Positions 9,007 to 17,720 are shown, counted from the first letter of the stretch. The stretch is 39,607 nucleotides of DNA from Yoonia sp. (GCF_017854415.1 NZ_JAFMHR010000008.1:1-39607), one strand, 5' to 3'. Numbers and translations: made by a program. Notes: a model not told the origin generated them from the sequence alone.

Positions 9007-11046
9007 TTATTCGTCAAGGAACCACTGCGACGGACGGTAAGGGTATGTCCGGTAGTAGGCATATGATGCCGTTCTGAAATCTGTGAAGTTCTTCAGGTCA
9101 GCATTGCGGTAAATTGGCTGCTGCCCTTTGACCGTACCGATAAAGAGAAGGTTGCCGGTCATGTTCTCGACCAGTTTCAGACCCAGTGCATCGGATTCAG
9201 GTGTCCCAACAGGGGTCGCCTGAAATGCTTTCACATCTTCCATCATTTCCATGACATACGCAGGTGGTTCAACACCGGCAGCACCATCGGATTCAACGTA
9301 TTCACCCCAAAGCATTGCGGTGCGCATGTTGAAATAGTTGTCGAAAGGCGGAATAAAGATTTCCGCGTTTCCAAGAACAACGGCCAAAGGCACGCTTTTC
9401 TCGAACAACGTAACATCAAGTTGGTTTGACGACTGTGATGAACGATATTCGTCTGTCGTGACTTCTTTGACGGTGTTGTTGATACCAACATCACGCCAGT
9501 TCTGTCCGACAAGTTCAACGATCTTGATCGAGATACCTTGCGTGGCAACCTGTAGGTTCAGTGTCAGTGCGTCGCCATTTGGCAATTCGCGCATACCATC
9601 GCCGTCAGTATCAACAACACCCATGCCGTCCAACAACGACTTGGCCATTTCGGGATCGAACTGTGCGAAATGCTGTTCCCACTCCGGTGTCACAAAATCA
9701 GGTGTCGGAGAAAAGCCAACATACTGCTGCGGACGGCCTAGGCCAAACAAAGCAACTTCGTTGATTTCGTCACGGTTGATTGCCACTGACATCGCTTGAC
9801 GGAACGCCAGATCACCGAAGACTTTGCGCTTTTCAGGGTCCTCAGAGGTCACGTTAAACGCAATCGTTGGCATCGTGATCTCTGGCTTGAGATCGACAAT
9901 AAAGCCACCGCTTTCCTGATTTTCCAGCAACAGCGGAACATAGTCGACCTGCAAGGCCTGCGCCTTATAGTCAACTTCGCCGTTTACAAGCTTCAACAGA
10001 CGGACTTCGCTTTCGCCAACAAAGATCTCGTCCATCTCGTTGATATAAGGAAGCTGGTTGCCCGCAGTATCGACCATGTAGAAATACGGGTTGGCAACAA
10101 ATTGACGTCCTTCGGTGTTTTCCGAAATGACAATGTGGCTTTCAAGTGTAGGTGCTGCGTCTAGCGGCAGGCCTGCAACTTTGTCGGGGTGGGCCAACAT
10201 AGGTGTTGGCGTGTCCATCCAGTCAGAGCTGCCATAATAGGCTTTGACAAGGTCATAGCCGTTTTCAAACCCAAGCGATTGGGCCAGCGCGTCGGCATCA
10301 GGGTTGATGTCTGGGTGGTACTGACCAAGGAAGTGCTTGGGCTGAAAACCTTGCGCGTAGTGGTTTGCAAAGTGGGCAAGGAAACCAGGCTTGGGCGATG
10401 GCATGTTGAAACGCACTGTCAGCGGGTCAAGTACGTCAACGGTCATCGGTTCACCGCCAGCCAGTACATAGTCCTTCGGGCTTTCGATTACGTTGGTGTC
10501 GAGTTGCAGGTTTTCATACCAGAACTCGACGTCTTCTGCACCGAATGGTTGACCATCGGACCATTTGTGGCCTTCGCGCAGAACGAATGTTAGCTGCGTG
10601 AAATCATCGTTCCACGACCAGCTTTTGGCAACGTTTGGAACGATAGTGGTCAAATCATCGGAATAACGAACCAGATTGACGTGACGCACGGACATAAAGT
10701 CCGACGTTCCGGACTCTGTCGCGTTGGACAGCGCATTGAAGATACCGCCGTAGCTGCCGATCATGTCGTATGGGGCAACAACCAATGGCTCCGCTGGGAG
10801 GCGATCCGCCAAAGCGGGCAATTCAGGGTTGCCGCGAATGCGTGCGTTCATTGCCGCAATGCCGGGGTTTTGTGTCATCTCCATTGTGCAATCAGCAAGG
10901 CCTTGGAATTCTGCCAGCTCGTACTGCTGGGGGAATGCGCCTGCTGCAACGCCCATGGGGTCCGATACGGTGACGGCCGGGCAAGCAGCCATTGCCGCAC
11001 TTGCCATGGCAGTCAGTGCCGCACTGGATAAGAGTATTTTTTTCAT
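9007..11046 (-). CDS. ABC transporter substrate-binding protein, family 5, oversized
   Basis: A 679-residue periplasmic solute receptor. The Sec signal peptide is clear: MKK, hydrophobic core, and AMA-A cleavage at about residue 21. SBP family 5 features include VAKSWSWNDDFTQLTFVLREGHKWSDGQPF at about 140-170 and the AMSVAINRDEINEVALFGLGRP region near 430. Typical DppA/OppA proteins have 500-550 residues, so about 130 extra residues are present, in line with the enlarged family-5 receptors that take up opines and similar modified amino acids. First gene of the minus operon; the promoter lies in the 472-bp divergent region. The ligand is unknown; adjacent amino-acid dehydrogenase and peptidase genes suggest a peptide- or amino-acid-derived compound. 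Confidence 0.92.
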   Translation of the reverse strand: MKKILLSSAALTAMASAAMAACPAVTVSDPMGVAAGAFPQQYELAEFQGLADCTMEMTQNPGIAAMNARIRGNPELPALADRLPAEPLVVAPYDMIGSYGGIFNALSNATESGTSDFMSVRHVNLVRYSDDLTTIVPNVAKSWSWNDDFTQLTFVLREGHKWSDGQPFGAEDVEFWYENLQLDTNVIESPKDYVLAGGEPMTVDVLDPLTVRFNMPSPKPGFLAHFANHYAQGFQPKHFLGQYHPDINPDADALAQSLGFENGYDLVKAYYGSSDWMDTPTPMLAHPDKVAGLPLDAAPTLESHIVISENTEGRQFVANPYFYMVDTAGNQLPYINEMDEIFVGESEVRLLKLVNGEVDYKAQALQVDYVPLLLENQESGGFIVDLKPEITMPTIAFNVTSEDPEKRKVFGDLAFRQAMSVAINRDEINEVALFGLGRPQQYVGFSPTPDFVTPEWEQHFAQFDPEMAKSLLDGMGVVDTDGDGMRELPNGDALTLNLQVATQGISIKIVELVGQNWRDVGINNTVKEVTTDEYRSSQSSNQLDVTLFEKSVPLAVVLGNAEIFIPPFDNYFNMRTAMLWGEYVESDGAAGVEPPAYVMEMMEDVKAFQATPVGTPESDALGLKLVENMTGNLLFIGTVKGQQPIYRNADLKNFTDFRTASYAYYRTYPYRPSQWFLDE

Positions 11047-11518
11047 TCGTCGTCTCCTTGTTGGATATTCGCTACGTGTCCGAAATTTCTGGATCGCCTA
11101 GCCTTGCGGCTTTGTTCGGTTCCAAAATCGTCGCCCGTAATCTTGAGCTTAGCTTGTCGTTCTAAGTATTTTGTGACGTGCCGCGTCGGTGCGCCATTTG
11201 TCGTGCATAACTGTCCTATATAAGTTGTCGCCGGGGGGCACAGCGCCATACGCTGTAGGCCAAAATAAGAGTTGCCCATGCTCATTTTGCATTTACGCAA
11301 CAATGACGCATCGCAGCCTTAGCATCGTAAGTTTCGCCGTGTCGTGGGGCTAGCAGTTTGATTTTTGGCATGGAGATTTCCCAGCAGATGGGCAAAGTAA
11401 GTAATATAACTTTCAGAGAGTCAACATATTATGTTTTTCTTGCAATGCCTGATGAATGGGCGCTCTGTAGAGAAACTATGCAATTGTCGGGGCCCAGTGC
11501 CCACAAAGGGTAGCCTCA
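11047..11518. promoter_or_regulatory. Divergent control region between transporter operon and FAD dehydrogenase operon
   Basis: A 472-bp stretch with no convincing gene; an 86-codon minus-strand frame here lacks family features or start signals. It must hold both promoters. Visible structure: a short hairpin ACAGCG-CCATA-CGCTGT (11240-11256) and a dyad TTGC-N6-GCAA (11287-11300) that could be an operator. The nearest encoded regulator is the RpiR protein at 12767, whose dimers usually bind such dyads. No -10/-35 pair is clear enough to assign. Confidence 0.5.
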
Positions 11519-12670
11519 GTGATCTATGATTTCCTTATAGTTGGCGGCGGAGTGGCGGGTGCATCTGCCGCTTTTGAGCTTGCGGCGCATGGCTCCGTGC
11601 TCTTGCTGGAGGCCGAAAGCACGACAGGGTATCACGCGACTGGTCGGTCGGCTGCATTATTCACGCGCAATTATGGCAGCCCGATCGTGCGTCAGGTGAA
11701 TGCAGCCAGTGCGCCGTTCTTTCGGTCGCCACCTGCTGGGTTTTGCGACACGCCATTGTTGACACCAAGAGGATCATTGACCATCGCTCCACCCGACCAC
11801 GAAGGCGGACTAGCCGAACTACTATCCATGTCGGAACCTGGCGAAGAAATAAGTCTGATCGATCCCAAAGACGCATGTGAAATGGTCCCTTTCTTACGAC
11901 AAGATCGTGTCGGCTATGCTGCGTTCGAGGCGAATGTTACTGACATCGATGTCGCCAATGTTCATCTATCTTACCTCAAAGGGGCGAAAGCACGCGGCGC
12001 AACCGTCCTCACAAAGCAAACCGTAAAGGCGTTGTCGCGGCAGTCGGATGTCTGGAGCGTTCAGACCGCCAAAGACACATTCTCAGCGGCGCAGATTATC
12101 AATGCTGCAGGTGCTTGGGCCGATCAAGTTGGCGCAATGGCCGGTGCGGAGCCTATCGGACTTGTTCCAATGCGCCGGACCGCAATCATCATCAATGCGC
12201 CCGAGGGCGTCCAATGTGCGGCACTGCCCGCCGTCGATTTTGCCGGAACGGGTGCATATATGAAGCCAGACGCGGGCAAACTGATGGCATCTCCTGGTGA
12301 CGCGACGCCGACAGATCCTCATGATGCTTGGGCTGATGACATGGAAATCGCAGTATTTGCTGATTGGATCGAACAAGAGACGACGATCAAAGTCGAAAAG
12401 ATTGAACACAGTTGGGCTGGATTGCGAAGCTTCGTCGCCGATGAGGCTCCTGTCGTAGGATTTGATGCAAATGTCGGAGGATTCTTCTGGTTGGCCGGGC
12501 AGGGCGGGTTCGGCATCATGATGGCCCCGGCTTTGGCTATGCTGACAGCTGAAATATGCACGCAGGCAACAACACCAAATAATGCTCGTTTTGCACAGGC
12601 GCTCTCGCCGGCGCGGTTGGTTCAGTCGTCTGATCCAGCTTTGCAACGATCACCCGGTAGGATCATTTAG
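11519..12670 (+). CDS. FAD-dependent amino-acid dehydrogenase, D-arginine dehydrogenase (DauA)-like
   Basis: A 383-residue DAO-family flavoprotein oxidising an amino acid to the imino/2-oxo acid. The FAD dinucleotide motif IVGGGVAGASAAFEL starts at residue 6. The block GYHATGRSAALFTRNYG and the following PPAGFCDTPLLTPRGS closely follow Pseudomonas aeruginosa D-arginine dehydrogenase as I recall its sequence, as do HSWAGLRSFVADEAPVVGFD and FFWLAGQGGFGIMMAPA near the C-terminus. The start is a GTG at 11519. It opens a plus-strand group with RpiR and M81 genes, divergent from the transporter operon, so it likely processes what the transporter brings in. Amino-acid specificity is inferred from similarity; PuuB- or glycine-oxidase-like roles are alternatives. 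Confidence 0.85.
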   Translation: MIYDFLIVGGGVAGASAAFELAAHGSVLLLEAESTTGYHATGRSAALFTRNYGSPIVRQVNAASAPFFRSPPAGFCDTPLLTPRGSLTIAPPDHEGGLAELLSMSEPGEEISLIDPKDACEMVPFLRQDRVGYAAFEANVTDIDVANVHLSYLKGAKARGATVLTKQTVKALSRQSDVWSVQTAKDTFSAAQIINAAGAWADQVGAMAGAEPIGLVPMRRTAIIINAPEGVQCAALPAVDFAGTGAYMKPDAGKLMASPGDATPTDPHDAWADDMEIAVFADWIEQETTIKVEKIEHSWAGLRSFVADEAPVVGFDANVGGFFWLAGQGGFGIMMAPALAMLTAEICTQATTPNNARFAQALSPARLVQSSDPALQRSPGRII

Positions 12671-12671
12671 T

Positions 12672-12706
12672 GCAGGTCTTTGCCCCATACCTGCGCAAAG
12701 ACCTGC
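12672..12706 (+). terminator. Hairpin just after the FAD dehydrogenase stop codon
   Basis: Twelve perfect pairs, GCAGGTCTTTGC/GCAAAGACCTGC, with an 11-base loop begin one base after the TAG. The downstream sequence is AAACGGACCTTT with no long T-run, so it is an attenuator or message-stabilising hairpin rather than a full terminator. It would let the RpiR gene be expressed at a different level from the dehydrogenase. Confidence 0.6.
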
Positions 12707-12766
12707 AAACGGACCTTTATCGTCGATGTTTCGTCGATTATGTCAGGTCGGCGAAGGAGTTTACTT

Positions 12767-13633
12767 TTGACTAAACCACTTCGTGAACGTCTGATTGATG
12801 CCACGTCATCTGCTTCAAAAGCAGAACGTGCGTTGGCGGCCTATATGATTGCTGAAATGGGTAACCTTCCGTTTGAAACGGCAGCAAGCCTGGCAACGAA
12901 GGTCAAGGTGAGCGAGCCGACGGTCGGGCGCTTTTGCCGCGCGATTGGCTATGCGAGCTTTAAAGACCTCAAGTCAAATTTGCGCAACGATATGGGCGAT
13001 CAACCTTGGCTTATCGGGGATCGATTGCGCGACTTGCAAGAGCGCACGAAAGCAGGCGAAGACCAGCTTAGCCGTGGACTTGAACTCGAGATGGCCGCTC
13101 TTGTCGCGGTCTATGAAACAGCTGATTCACCCGACTGGGACAAGGTTGTAAAGCGGCTTGCGCATGCGAAGTCTGTTTTCGTAGTAGGCTTTCAAACCGA
13201 GAGGGGCCTTGCGCAGATATTTGTCCATCAGTTGCAATACCTGCGCGACAAAGTGCAGCTTCTTGATCTTTCCAGCGGAAACTTTGCTGACGTGTTGACC
13301 GCAGAAAACGCAGACACTGCCTTGGTCATTTTTGAGGCGCGCCGCTATTCACGCCATGCAAAGTTGCTTGCCAGCGAAGCCAAGGCGGCGGGCATTCCTG
13401 TGACGCTTATCACCGATCCCTATTGTGAATGGGGGCATACGGTCGCCGACGAGGTTTTTGTCGTACCAACTTCGTTCAATCTTTTTTGGGAATCCACCGC
13501 GCAGATGGCGAGCCTCGCTAATCTTCTGGTGAATGGCGTCTTTATGGAGCTAGGCCCGGACATAGAACAGCGTATGAACAAGGTTGCATTGCTTTATAGC
13601 AAGTTCACAGGTCATGTTGATGACACAACCTAA
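12767..13633 (+). CDS. MurR/RpiR family transcriptional regulator
   Basis: 288 residues from a TTG start. The N-terminal HTH_6 domain (1-75) contains LATKVKVSEPTVGRFCRAIGYASFKDLK, the family's helix-turn-helix. The C-terminal SIS domain (about 120-255) would bind a small, often phosphorylated, effector: VFVVGFQTERG and the stretch around TLITDPYCEWGHTVADEVFVV. I prefer TTG at 12767 because GAAGGAG lies seven bases upstream and the protein then begins TKPLRERL, the usual family N-terminus; an upstream in-frame ATG at 12740 has no such site. It sits between the dehydrogenase and the M81 gene and probably controls both divergent operons. Confidence 0.9.
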   Translation: MTKPLRERLIDATSSASKAERALAAYMIAEMGNLPFETAASLATKVKVSEPTVGRFCRAIGYASFKDLKSNLRNDMGDQPWLIGDRLRDLQERTKAGEDQLSRGLELEMAALVAVYETADSPDWDKVVKRLAHAKSVFVVGFQTERGLAQIFVHQLQYLRDKVQLLDLSSGNFADVLTAENADTALVIFEARRYSRHAKLLASEAKAAGIPVTLITDPYCEWGHTVADEVFVVPTSFNLFWESTAQMASLANLLVNGVFMELGPDIEQRMNKVALLYSKFTGHVDDTT

Positions 13634-13711
13634 AGCGATTTGTGCCGAGAGAACGCGCGCTGCTGTCGACCTATTTTTCTTGATTGAAACCAGTTTTTGG
13701 GGGCCATCGCT

Positions 13712-15181
13712 GTGAGCTTTAAAATTCTGAGCGCCGAAATCGCCCACGAGACAAACACATTCAATATCGTCCCGACAACTCTGCAGTCTTTTCGGGATCG
13801 GTTCTTTTTGAATGGTGATCAGGCGATTGCAGCACGCGGCGATAAGAACACGGAACTGGCTGGACTGTTGGACACGGGCCGAGACTACGGGTGGGCGATC
13901 ACACATGTGATCAGCGCGGCGGCCGGACCGGGCGGCGTTGTAACCCGCGAGGCATTTGAGGCGACGACGGCACCCTTGATTGCGGCCGCGACAGGTGAAT
14001 GGGATGGCATTTTCTTAATGCTACATGGGGCAATGGTCACAGATTTTTGTGAAGATGGCGAAGGCGAAATTCTGCGTCGGCTGCGTGCTATCGTGGGACC
14101 TGACTTGCCCATTGCTGTCACCCTTGATCCGCATGCGAATGTTAGCAAAGCCATGTGCGATCTGGCACAGATTCTGATCTCTTACACTACATATCCGCAT
14201 GTGGATTTTCGCCCGACCGGACGGCGCGCCGCCGAACTTTTGCAGCGGACAATGGCAGGCGACATCAGCCCTGTAACCCTGCGCGCGCGCAGGCCCATGC
14301 TCGAAGAGGCAAATGGCGGTCGCACGGATGTAGGGCCAATGATCGAACGGCATGCGCAAGCCCGCGCATACGAAACCCGCAAGGGCGTCTATGCAATCAG
14401 CATCAATGGCGCATTTCCATGTGCGGACACCGCCGAGGTAGGGCCGACCGTGTTGGTCACTTGTGATGGTGATAGCCAAGGTCATCAATTAATCGCTGAG
14501 ACATTAGCCGACGATATTTGGGATCGACGCCACGACGCTCTAAATTCCTATTTGACAGTTGCCGAGGCAGCAGAGGCGGCATCAAAATGGAACGGTGATG
14601 CCGGGCCGTTGGTCATTGCAGATTACGCAGACAACCCTGGATCAGGCGCTTACGGCGACGCGACCAACCTTCTGGCCGCACTCTTGGGGGCTGGTGTCAG
14701 AAATGCTTGTTTTGGACCACTGGTTGATCCGTCGGCAGTGAATACCCTGCGCAAAAGTGCGGTCGGGACCGATGTAACGCTGGATATTGGTGGGGCAACG
14801 GCCCCGAAGTTCGGCGGTGGGCCGTTGCGCGTTACGGGGGCGCTAAAGTCGATCGGCGAGGGGCGTGTTGTGGGCAGCGGCCCGATGTTAGGCGGTCTAG
14901 AGCGCAGCTTTGGGCCAACGGCGGTTTTGGACGTTGCGGGGGTCGAAGTTCTGATCGTGAGCATTGCTCATCAGATGCTGGACTTGATGCAGTTTGAAAC
15001 GTTTGGGATTGATCCTGCGAAAAAATCGGTTGTTGCGTTGAAGTCCATGCAGCATTTTCGCGCTGCCTTTGGGCCAATTGCCGGGCGTATTATCGTCTGC
15101 GATAGCGGCGCACTCTGCACGCTGGACTATGCATCATTGGGATATCGGAATGTCCCGAGGCCTATTTTCCCTTTGGACTAA
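13712..15181 (+). CDS. M81 family metallopeptidase (MlrC-like)
   Basis: 489 residues. The N-terminal catalytic domain (DUF1485; 1-290) includes the family hallmark AEIAHETNTF, a DPHANVS motif near residue 140 and TYPHVD about 30 residues later, which supply Zn ligands in MlrC. The C-terminal MlrC domain (about 300-480) has DYADNPGSGAYGD. MlrC hydrolyses linearised microcystin fragments, peptides rich in D- and iso-linked residues; most relatives have unknown substrates. GTG at 13712 is chosen (GGGGG upstream, protein starts MSFKILSAEIAHE); a TTG 15 bp upstream is the alternative. With a D-amino-acid dehydrogenase and a family-5 importer beside it, processing of an unusual amide or peptide is likely. 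Confidence 0.9.
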   Translation: MSFKILSAEIAHETNTFNIVPTTLQSFRDRFFLNGDQAIAARGDKNTELAGLLDTGRDYGWAITHVISAAAGPGGVVTREAFEATTAPLIAAATGEWDGIFLMLHGAMVTDFCEDGEGEILRRLRAIVGPDLPIAVTLDPHANVSKAMCDLAQILISYTTYPHVDFRPTGRRAAELLQRTMAGDISPVTLRARRPMLEEANGGRTDVGPMIERHAQARAYETRKGVYAISINGAFPCADTAEVGPTVLVTCDGDSQGHQLIAETLADDIWDRRHDALNSYLTVAEAAEAASKWNGDAGPLVIADYADNPGSGAYGDATNLLAALLGAGVRNACFGPLVDPSAVNTLRKSAVGTDVTLDIGGATAPKFGGGPLRVTGALKSIGEGRVVGSGPMLGGLERSFGPTAVLDVAGVEVLIVSIAHQMLDLMQFETFGIDPAKKSVVALKSMQHFRAAFGPIAGRIIVCDSGALCTLDYASLGYRNVPRPIFPLD

Positions 15182-15199
15182 GGGCAGTCGTTTCGTCCA

Positions 15200-16735
15200 C
15201 TAGACCAGTCGCGGTTTTTGCCGTGGACCATCATCTGTGATTGTCATCAAAGACAGCGTGTGGTCCATGTTTTTCATCCGGTGCCGCAACATCAACCGCG
15301 TTAACCGGTTAAGATCACTCTGGTATTCTGGTTGGTCAGCGACGTTCTCTTGTTCGCCGTTTGCGTCGTGATCGAACAGAATTGGCGAAAGATCAGCTGC
15401 GAATTCGACCAGCGAAAACCGGGCGTCACGCAAGATGGCCAGCGAGGAATCGCTGGGTCCGGTTCCAAGTTCTTTTTCCCAGAGCGTCGGGGCTTCTGGT
15501 TCACTGAAATCGAACTCGGAGAATGTATATTTCCGCCAATCTTCCGGTACATCGCCCTGCAATAGCGGCAGCAAGCTGCGGCCATCCATTGAGTTCGGGA
15601 TGTCTTGCCCGACCCAGTCCAGTATCGTGGGGGTGACGTCAATCGTCTCGGTTGGGGCGGTCACAACGGTTCCTGCGCGCACCGCGTTATCAGGTTGGCG
15701 GATAATGAGCGGTATGTGATACGCCGCTTCATGGACCGAAAATTTACCCCAGCTGTGCCGATCACCAAGCATCTCGCCATGATCGGCGGTCACAACGATT
15801 AACGTATTATCGTACTGGCCGCTGTCCTTAAGGAAGTTGATCACACGACCAACATGCTGGTCGACCTCTGTAATAAGCCCGAAGTAAATGGCGCGCAGTG
15901 TCTGGGTATTCTCGACTGAAGGCGCAAGATCGGGGAAACCTTTCACGTGTCCTGCAGGAGTTTTGCTAGGTGGTGCCGGCCCAAAAAACGGATGGATCGC
16001 GGCCTCGTCGGCGGGATCATCAAACCGCTTTGGCAAGGGCAGCTTGGTCGGGTCATACATGTCGTTGAACGGGGCAGGTGCTATTAACGGTGGATGTGGC
16101 CGGATGTAGGTCAGGTGCGCAAACCAGCTTTCCTTTGCGTAGGCAGGCATAATCGCAAGGAATTGATCTGTTAGAAACGCAGTGTCGCTGTCCTTTGCCT
16201 TGTAAGGGGCGGGATCGTTGATCTTGGGCACGCCTCCCGTTGGTGAAACGGGGTGAAAAAGGTCTGCGAATGTTGCAAGTTCGTAGCCTTGATTGATCAA
16301 ATGCGCGCGCCAAGGGTATGACATTTCAAAGCGCATTTCGACCACTTCTTCAAAGCCGTTCATGTAGTGTTCGTAAGTGCGCAGCGCGGGGTCGTTTGCA
16401 TGAAAAACACGCGGATCCTGCGACGTATCGGTGTATCCAAACAGCATGGGTAAATAGCCAGACTTGCGCAATTCTGTCGCAACATTTGGTATGTCATGGC
16501 GCAACGGTGTGCCGTTGCGGACAGACCGATGGTTCATCGCGTACTGCCCCGTCAGCAGCGACGCGCGCGACGGTCCACAGGGGTTCACAACAGAAAAGTG
16601 TCGCTGAAAAGTGACCGCATCGTCCATCAATCCACGTAGGTTTGGTAGGTCAATATGCGCAGCCAACTCTCCAAAAATGCAATCAGCCCGTAGCTGATCA
16701 ATGACAATGAACAAGACGTTCTTAGTGCCGCGCAT
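15200..16735 (-). CDS. Sulfatase-fold hydrolase, phosphonate monoester hydrolase-like
   Basis: 511 residues from ATG 16735 (AGAGGGG upstream; an in-frame ATG at 16849 would add 38 untypical residues). Alkaline phosphatase superfamily: metal-site Asp13 in VIDQLRAD, formylglycine signature CGPSRASLLTG with Cys53, the YIRPHPP segment, and TADHGEMLGD for the second metal half-site. Length and the motifs NHRSVRNGTPL, FGLITEVD and the C-terminal RHRMKNMDHTL resemble rhizobial phosphonate monoester hydrolase rather than arylsulfatases. Those enzymes cleave phosphonate monoesters, phosphodiesters and, weakly, sulfates. Cys53 needs a formylglycine-generating enzyme encoded elsewhere. It is divergent from a DeoR regulator followed by phosphatase and Na/Pi transporter genes, which favours phosphorus scavenging. 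No signal peptide, so cytoplasmic. Confidence 0.85.
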   Translation of the reverse strand: MRGTKNVLFIVIDQLRADCIFGELAAHIDLPNLRGLMDDAVTFQRHFSVVNPCGPSRASLLTGQYAMNHRSVRNGTPLRHDIPNVATELRKSGYLPMLFGYTDTSQDPRVFHANDPALRTYEHYMNGFEEVVEMRFEMSYPWRAHLINQGYELATFADLFHPVSPTGGVPKINDPAPYKAKDSDTAFLTDQFLAIMPAYAKESWFAHLTYIRPHPPLIAPAPFNDMYDPTKLPLPKRFDDPADEAAIHPFFGPAPPSKTPAGHVKGFPDLAPSVENTQTLRAIYFGLITEVDQHVGRVINFLKDSGQYDNTLIVVTADHGEMLGDRHSWGKFSVHEAAYHIPLIIRQPDNAVRAGTVVTAPTETIDVTPTILDWVGQDIPNSMDGRSLLPLLQGDVPEDWRKYTFSEFDFSEPEAPTLWEKELGTGPSDSSLAILRDARFSLVEFAADLSPILFDHDANGEQENVADQPEYQSDLNRLTRLMLRHRMKNMDHTLSLMTITDDGPRQKPRLV

Positions 16736-16876
16736 AGAGCGAATCCCCTCTTTCAAGCTGTGTGGCCGAGTAGGGATCAAAAAGGACTGATTGGGAAGCA
16801 AGTTTCTATATACTGCGTGAGTATTTGAGTGCTTTTGTGTGATAGGCACGAGTAATTCCTGTTAATTCCCGATTTT

Positions 16877-16907
16877 TTGTGGGAGTTTGTGGATAAATTG
16901 TGGAAAA
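16877..16907 (+). promoter_or_regulatory. Helically phased TTGTGG repeats with two DnaA-box matches
   Basis: TTGTGG occurs three times, at 16877, 16887 and 16898, spaced 10 and 11 bp, just upstream of the DeoR-type start at 16920. TGTGGATAA at 16888-16896 is a perfect inverse of the DnaA box TTATCCACA, and TGTGGAAAA at 16899-16907 fits the relaxed form. Direct repeats of this kind are also how DeoR-family repressors mark operators, so autoregulation of the divergent pair is the simpler reading. Confidence 0.45.
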
Positions 16908-16919
16908 AGATTCGACTAC

Positions 16920-17720
16920 ATGAACAAAGATCTCAAACATTCACATCGCCAACTTAAACTGCTTGAGATGCTGCACAGGCTTGGCGGGTCCGCACGCAGT
17001 ACTGAACTTGCCAAGGCGCTTGATGTGTCGGAGGAGACGATACGCCGGACCATCAAGGCGCTATCAAAGACCGGCGCATTGCAGCGCATGTATGGCGGTG
17101 CCTATCTGACCGGACACCATGATGCGCCCAGTTTCTTTCGCCGCATCGCTGAACACTCTGCCGAAAAACAGACAATTGCGGCGGCGGTTGTCAGTCGATT
17201 GCAAGATGGGATGACTTTGTTTTTGGATGTGGGCTCTACAACTGCATTTGTCGCGGAAAAGCTGCGTGATCGTTCAAATCTGACAATCGCAACGAACTCG
17301 ATTGGCGTTGCCCAAGTCCTGGCCAATCACAACGGAAACAAGTTGCATTTTCTGGGTGGTGAAATGCAAACTGATGAACGTGGAACCTTTGGGTTTGTGG
17401 CCGAACAACATGCGCGCCGGTTTGTCTATGACTTCGCAATCGTTAGCGTCGATGCAGTGTCAGCAAGTCGCGGGTTCTTGTACCTTAAGGCCACTGAAGC
17501 CAATCTGGCGGGTGTTGTCGCCGACTGCGCAGAGCGTGTTTTGGTGGCGGCAGATCATCATAAATTCAATCAAATTGCGCCACATTGCGGGCTGGATGCA
17601 CGCGCGGTCGATGAAGTTGTAACCGATCAGCCGCCAGCACCCGAGCTTGCGCAAGCGATGCGAAGCTGGGGAATTGAAATTCACTTGGCAGATAGGATTG
17701 ATGATGCTGACAGTGACTGA
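16920..17720 (+). CDS. DeoR/GlpR family transcriptional regulator
   Basis: 266 residues. The N-terminal HTH (about 10-65: LKLLEMLHRLGGSARSTEL, VSEETIRRTIKALSKTG) is followed by the family signature RMYGGAYL. The C-terminal DeoR sensor domain has FLDVGSTTAFVAEKL and TIATNSIGVAQVL, the sugar-phosphate isomerase-like fold that usually binds a phosphorylated effector. ATG 16920 is used; an in-frame TTG at 16887 would read through the repeat region. The 3' end overlaps the phosphatase gene, so the regulator and enzyme are co-translated. It likely represses itself and the divergent phosphonate-hydrolase-like gene. Confidence 0.9.
   Translation: MNKDLKHSHRQLKLLEMLHRLGGSARSTELAKALDVSEETIRRTIKALSKTGALQRMYGGAYLTGHHDAPSFFRRIAEHSAEKQTIAAAVVSRLQDGMTLFLDVGSTTAFVAEKLRDRSNLTIATNSIGVAQVLANHNGNKLHFLGGEMQTDERGTFGFVAEQHARRFVYDFAIVSVDAVSASRGFLYLKATEANLAGVVADCAERVLVAADHHKFNQIAPHCGLDARAVDEVVTDQPPAPELAQAMRSWGIEIHLADRIDDADSD

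Noticed and set aside
11043-11303. 86-codon minus-strand frame upstream of the binding-protein gene
   Set aside because: No domain, no ribosome site, irregular composition; it lies where the operon promoter and leader must be.
16877-16907. Replication origin based on DnaA-box matches
   Set aside because: Only two good boxes, no AT-rich unwinding region of note, and no dnaA, parA/B or gidA-type neighbours; a regulatory site is more likely.
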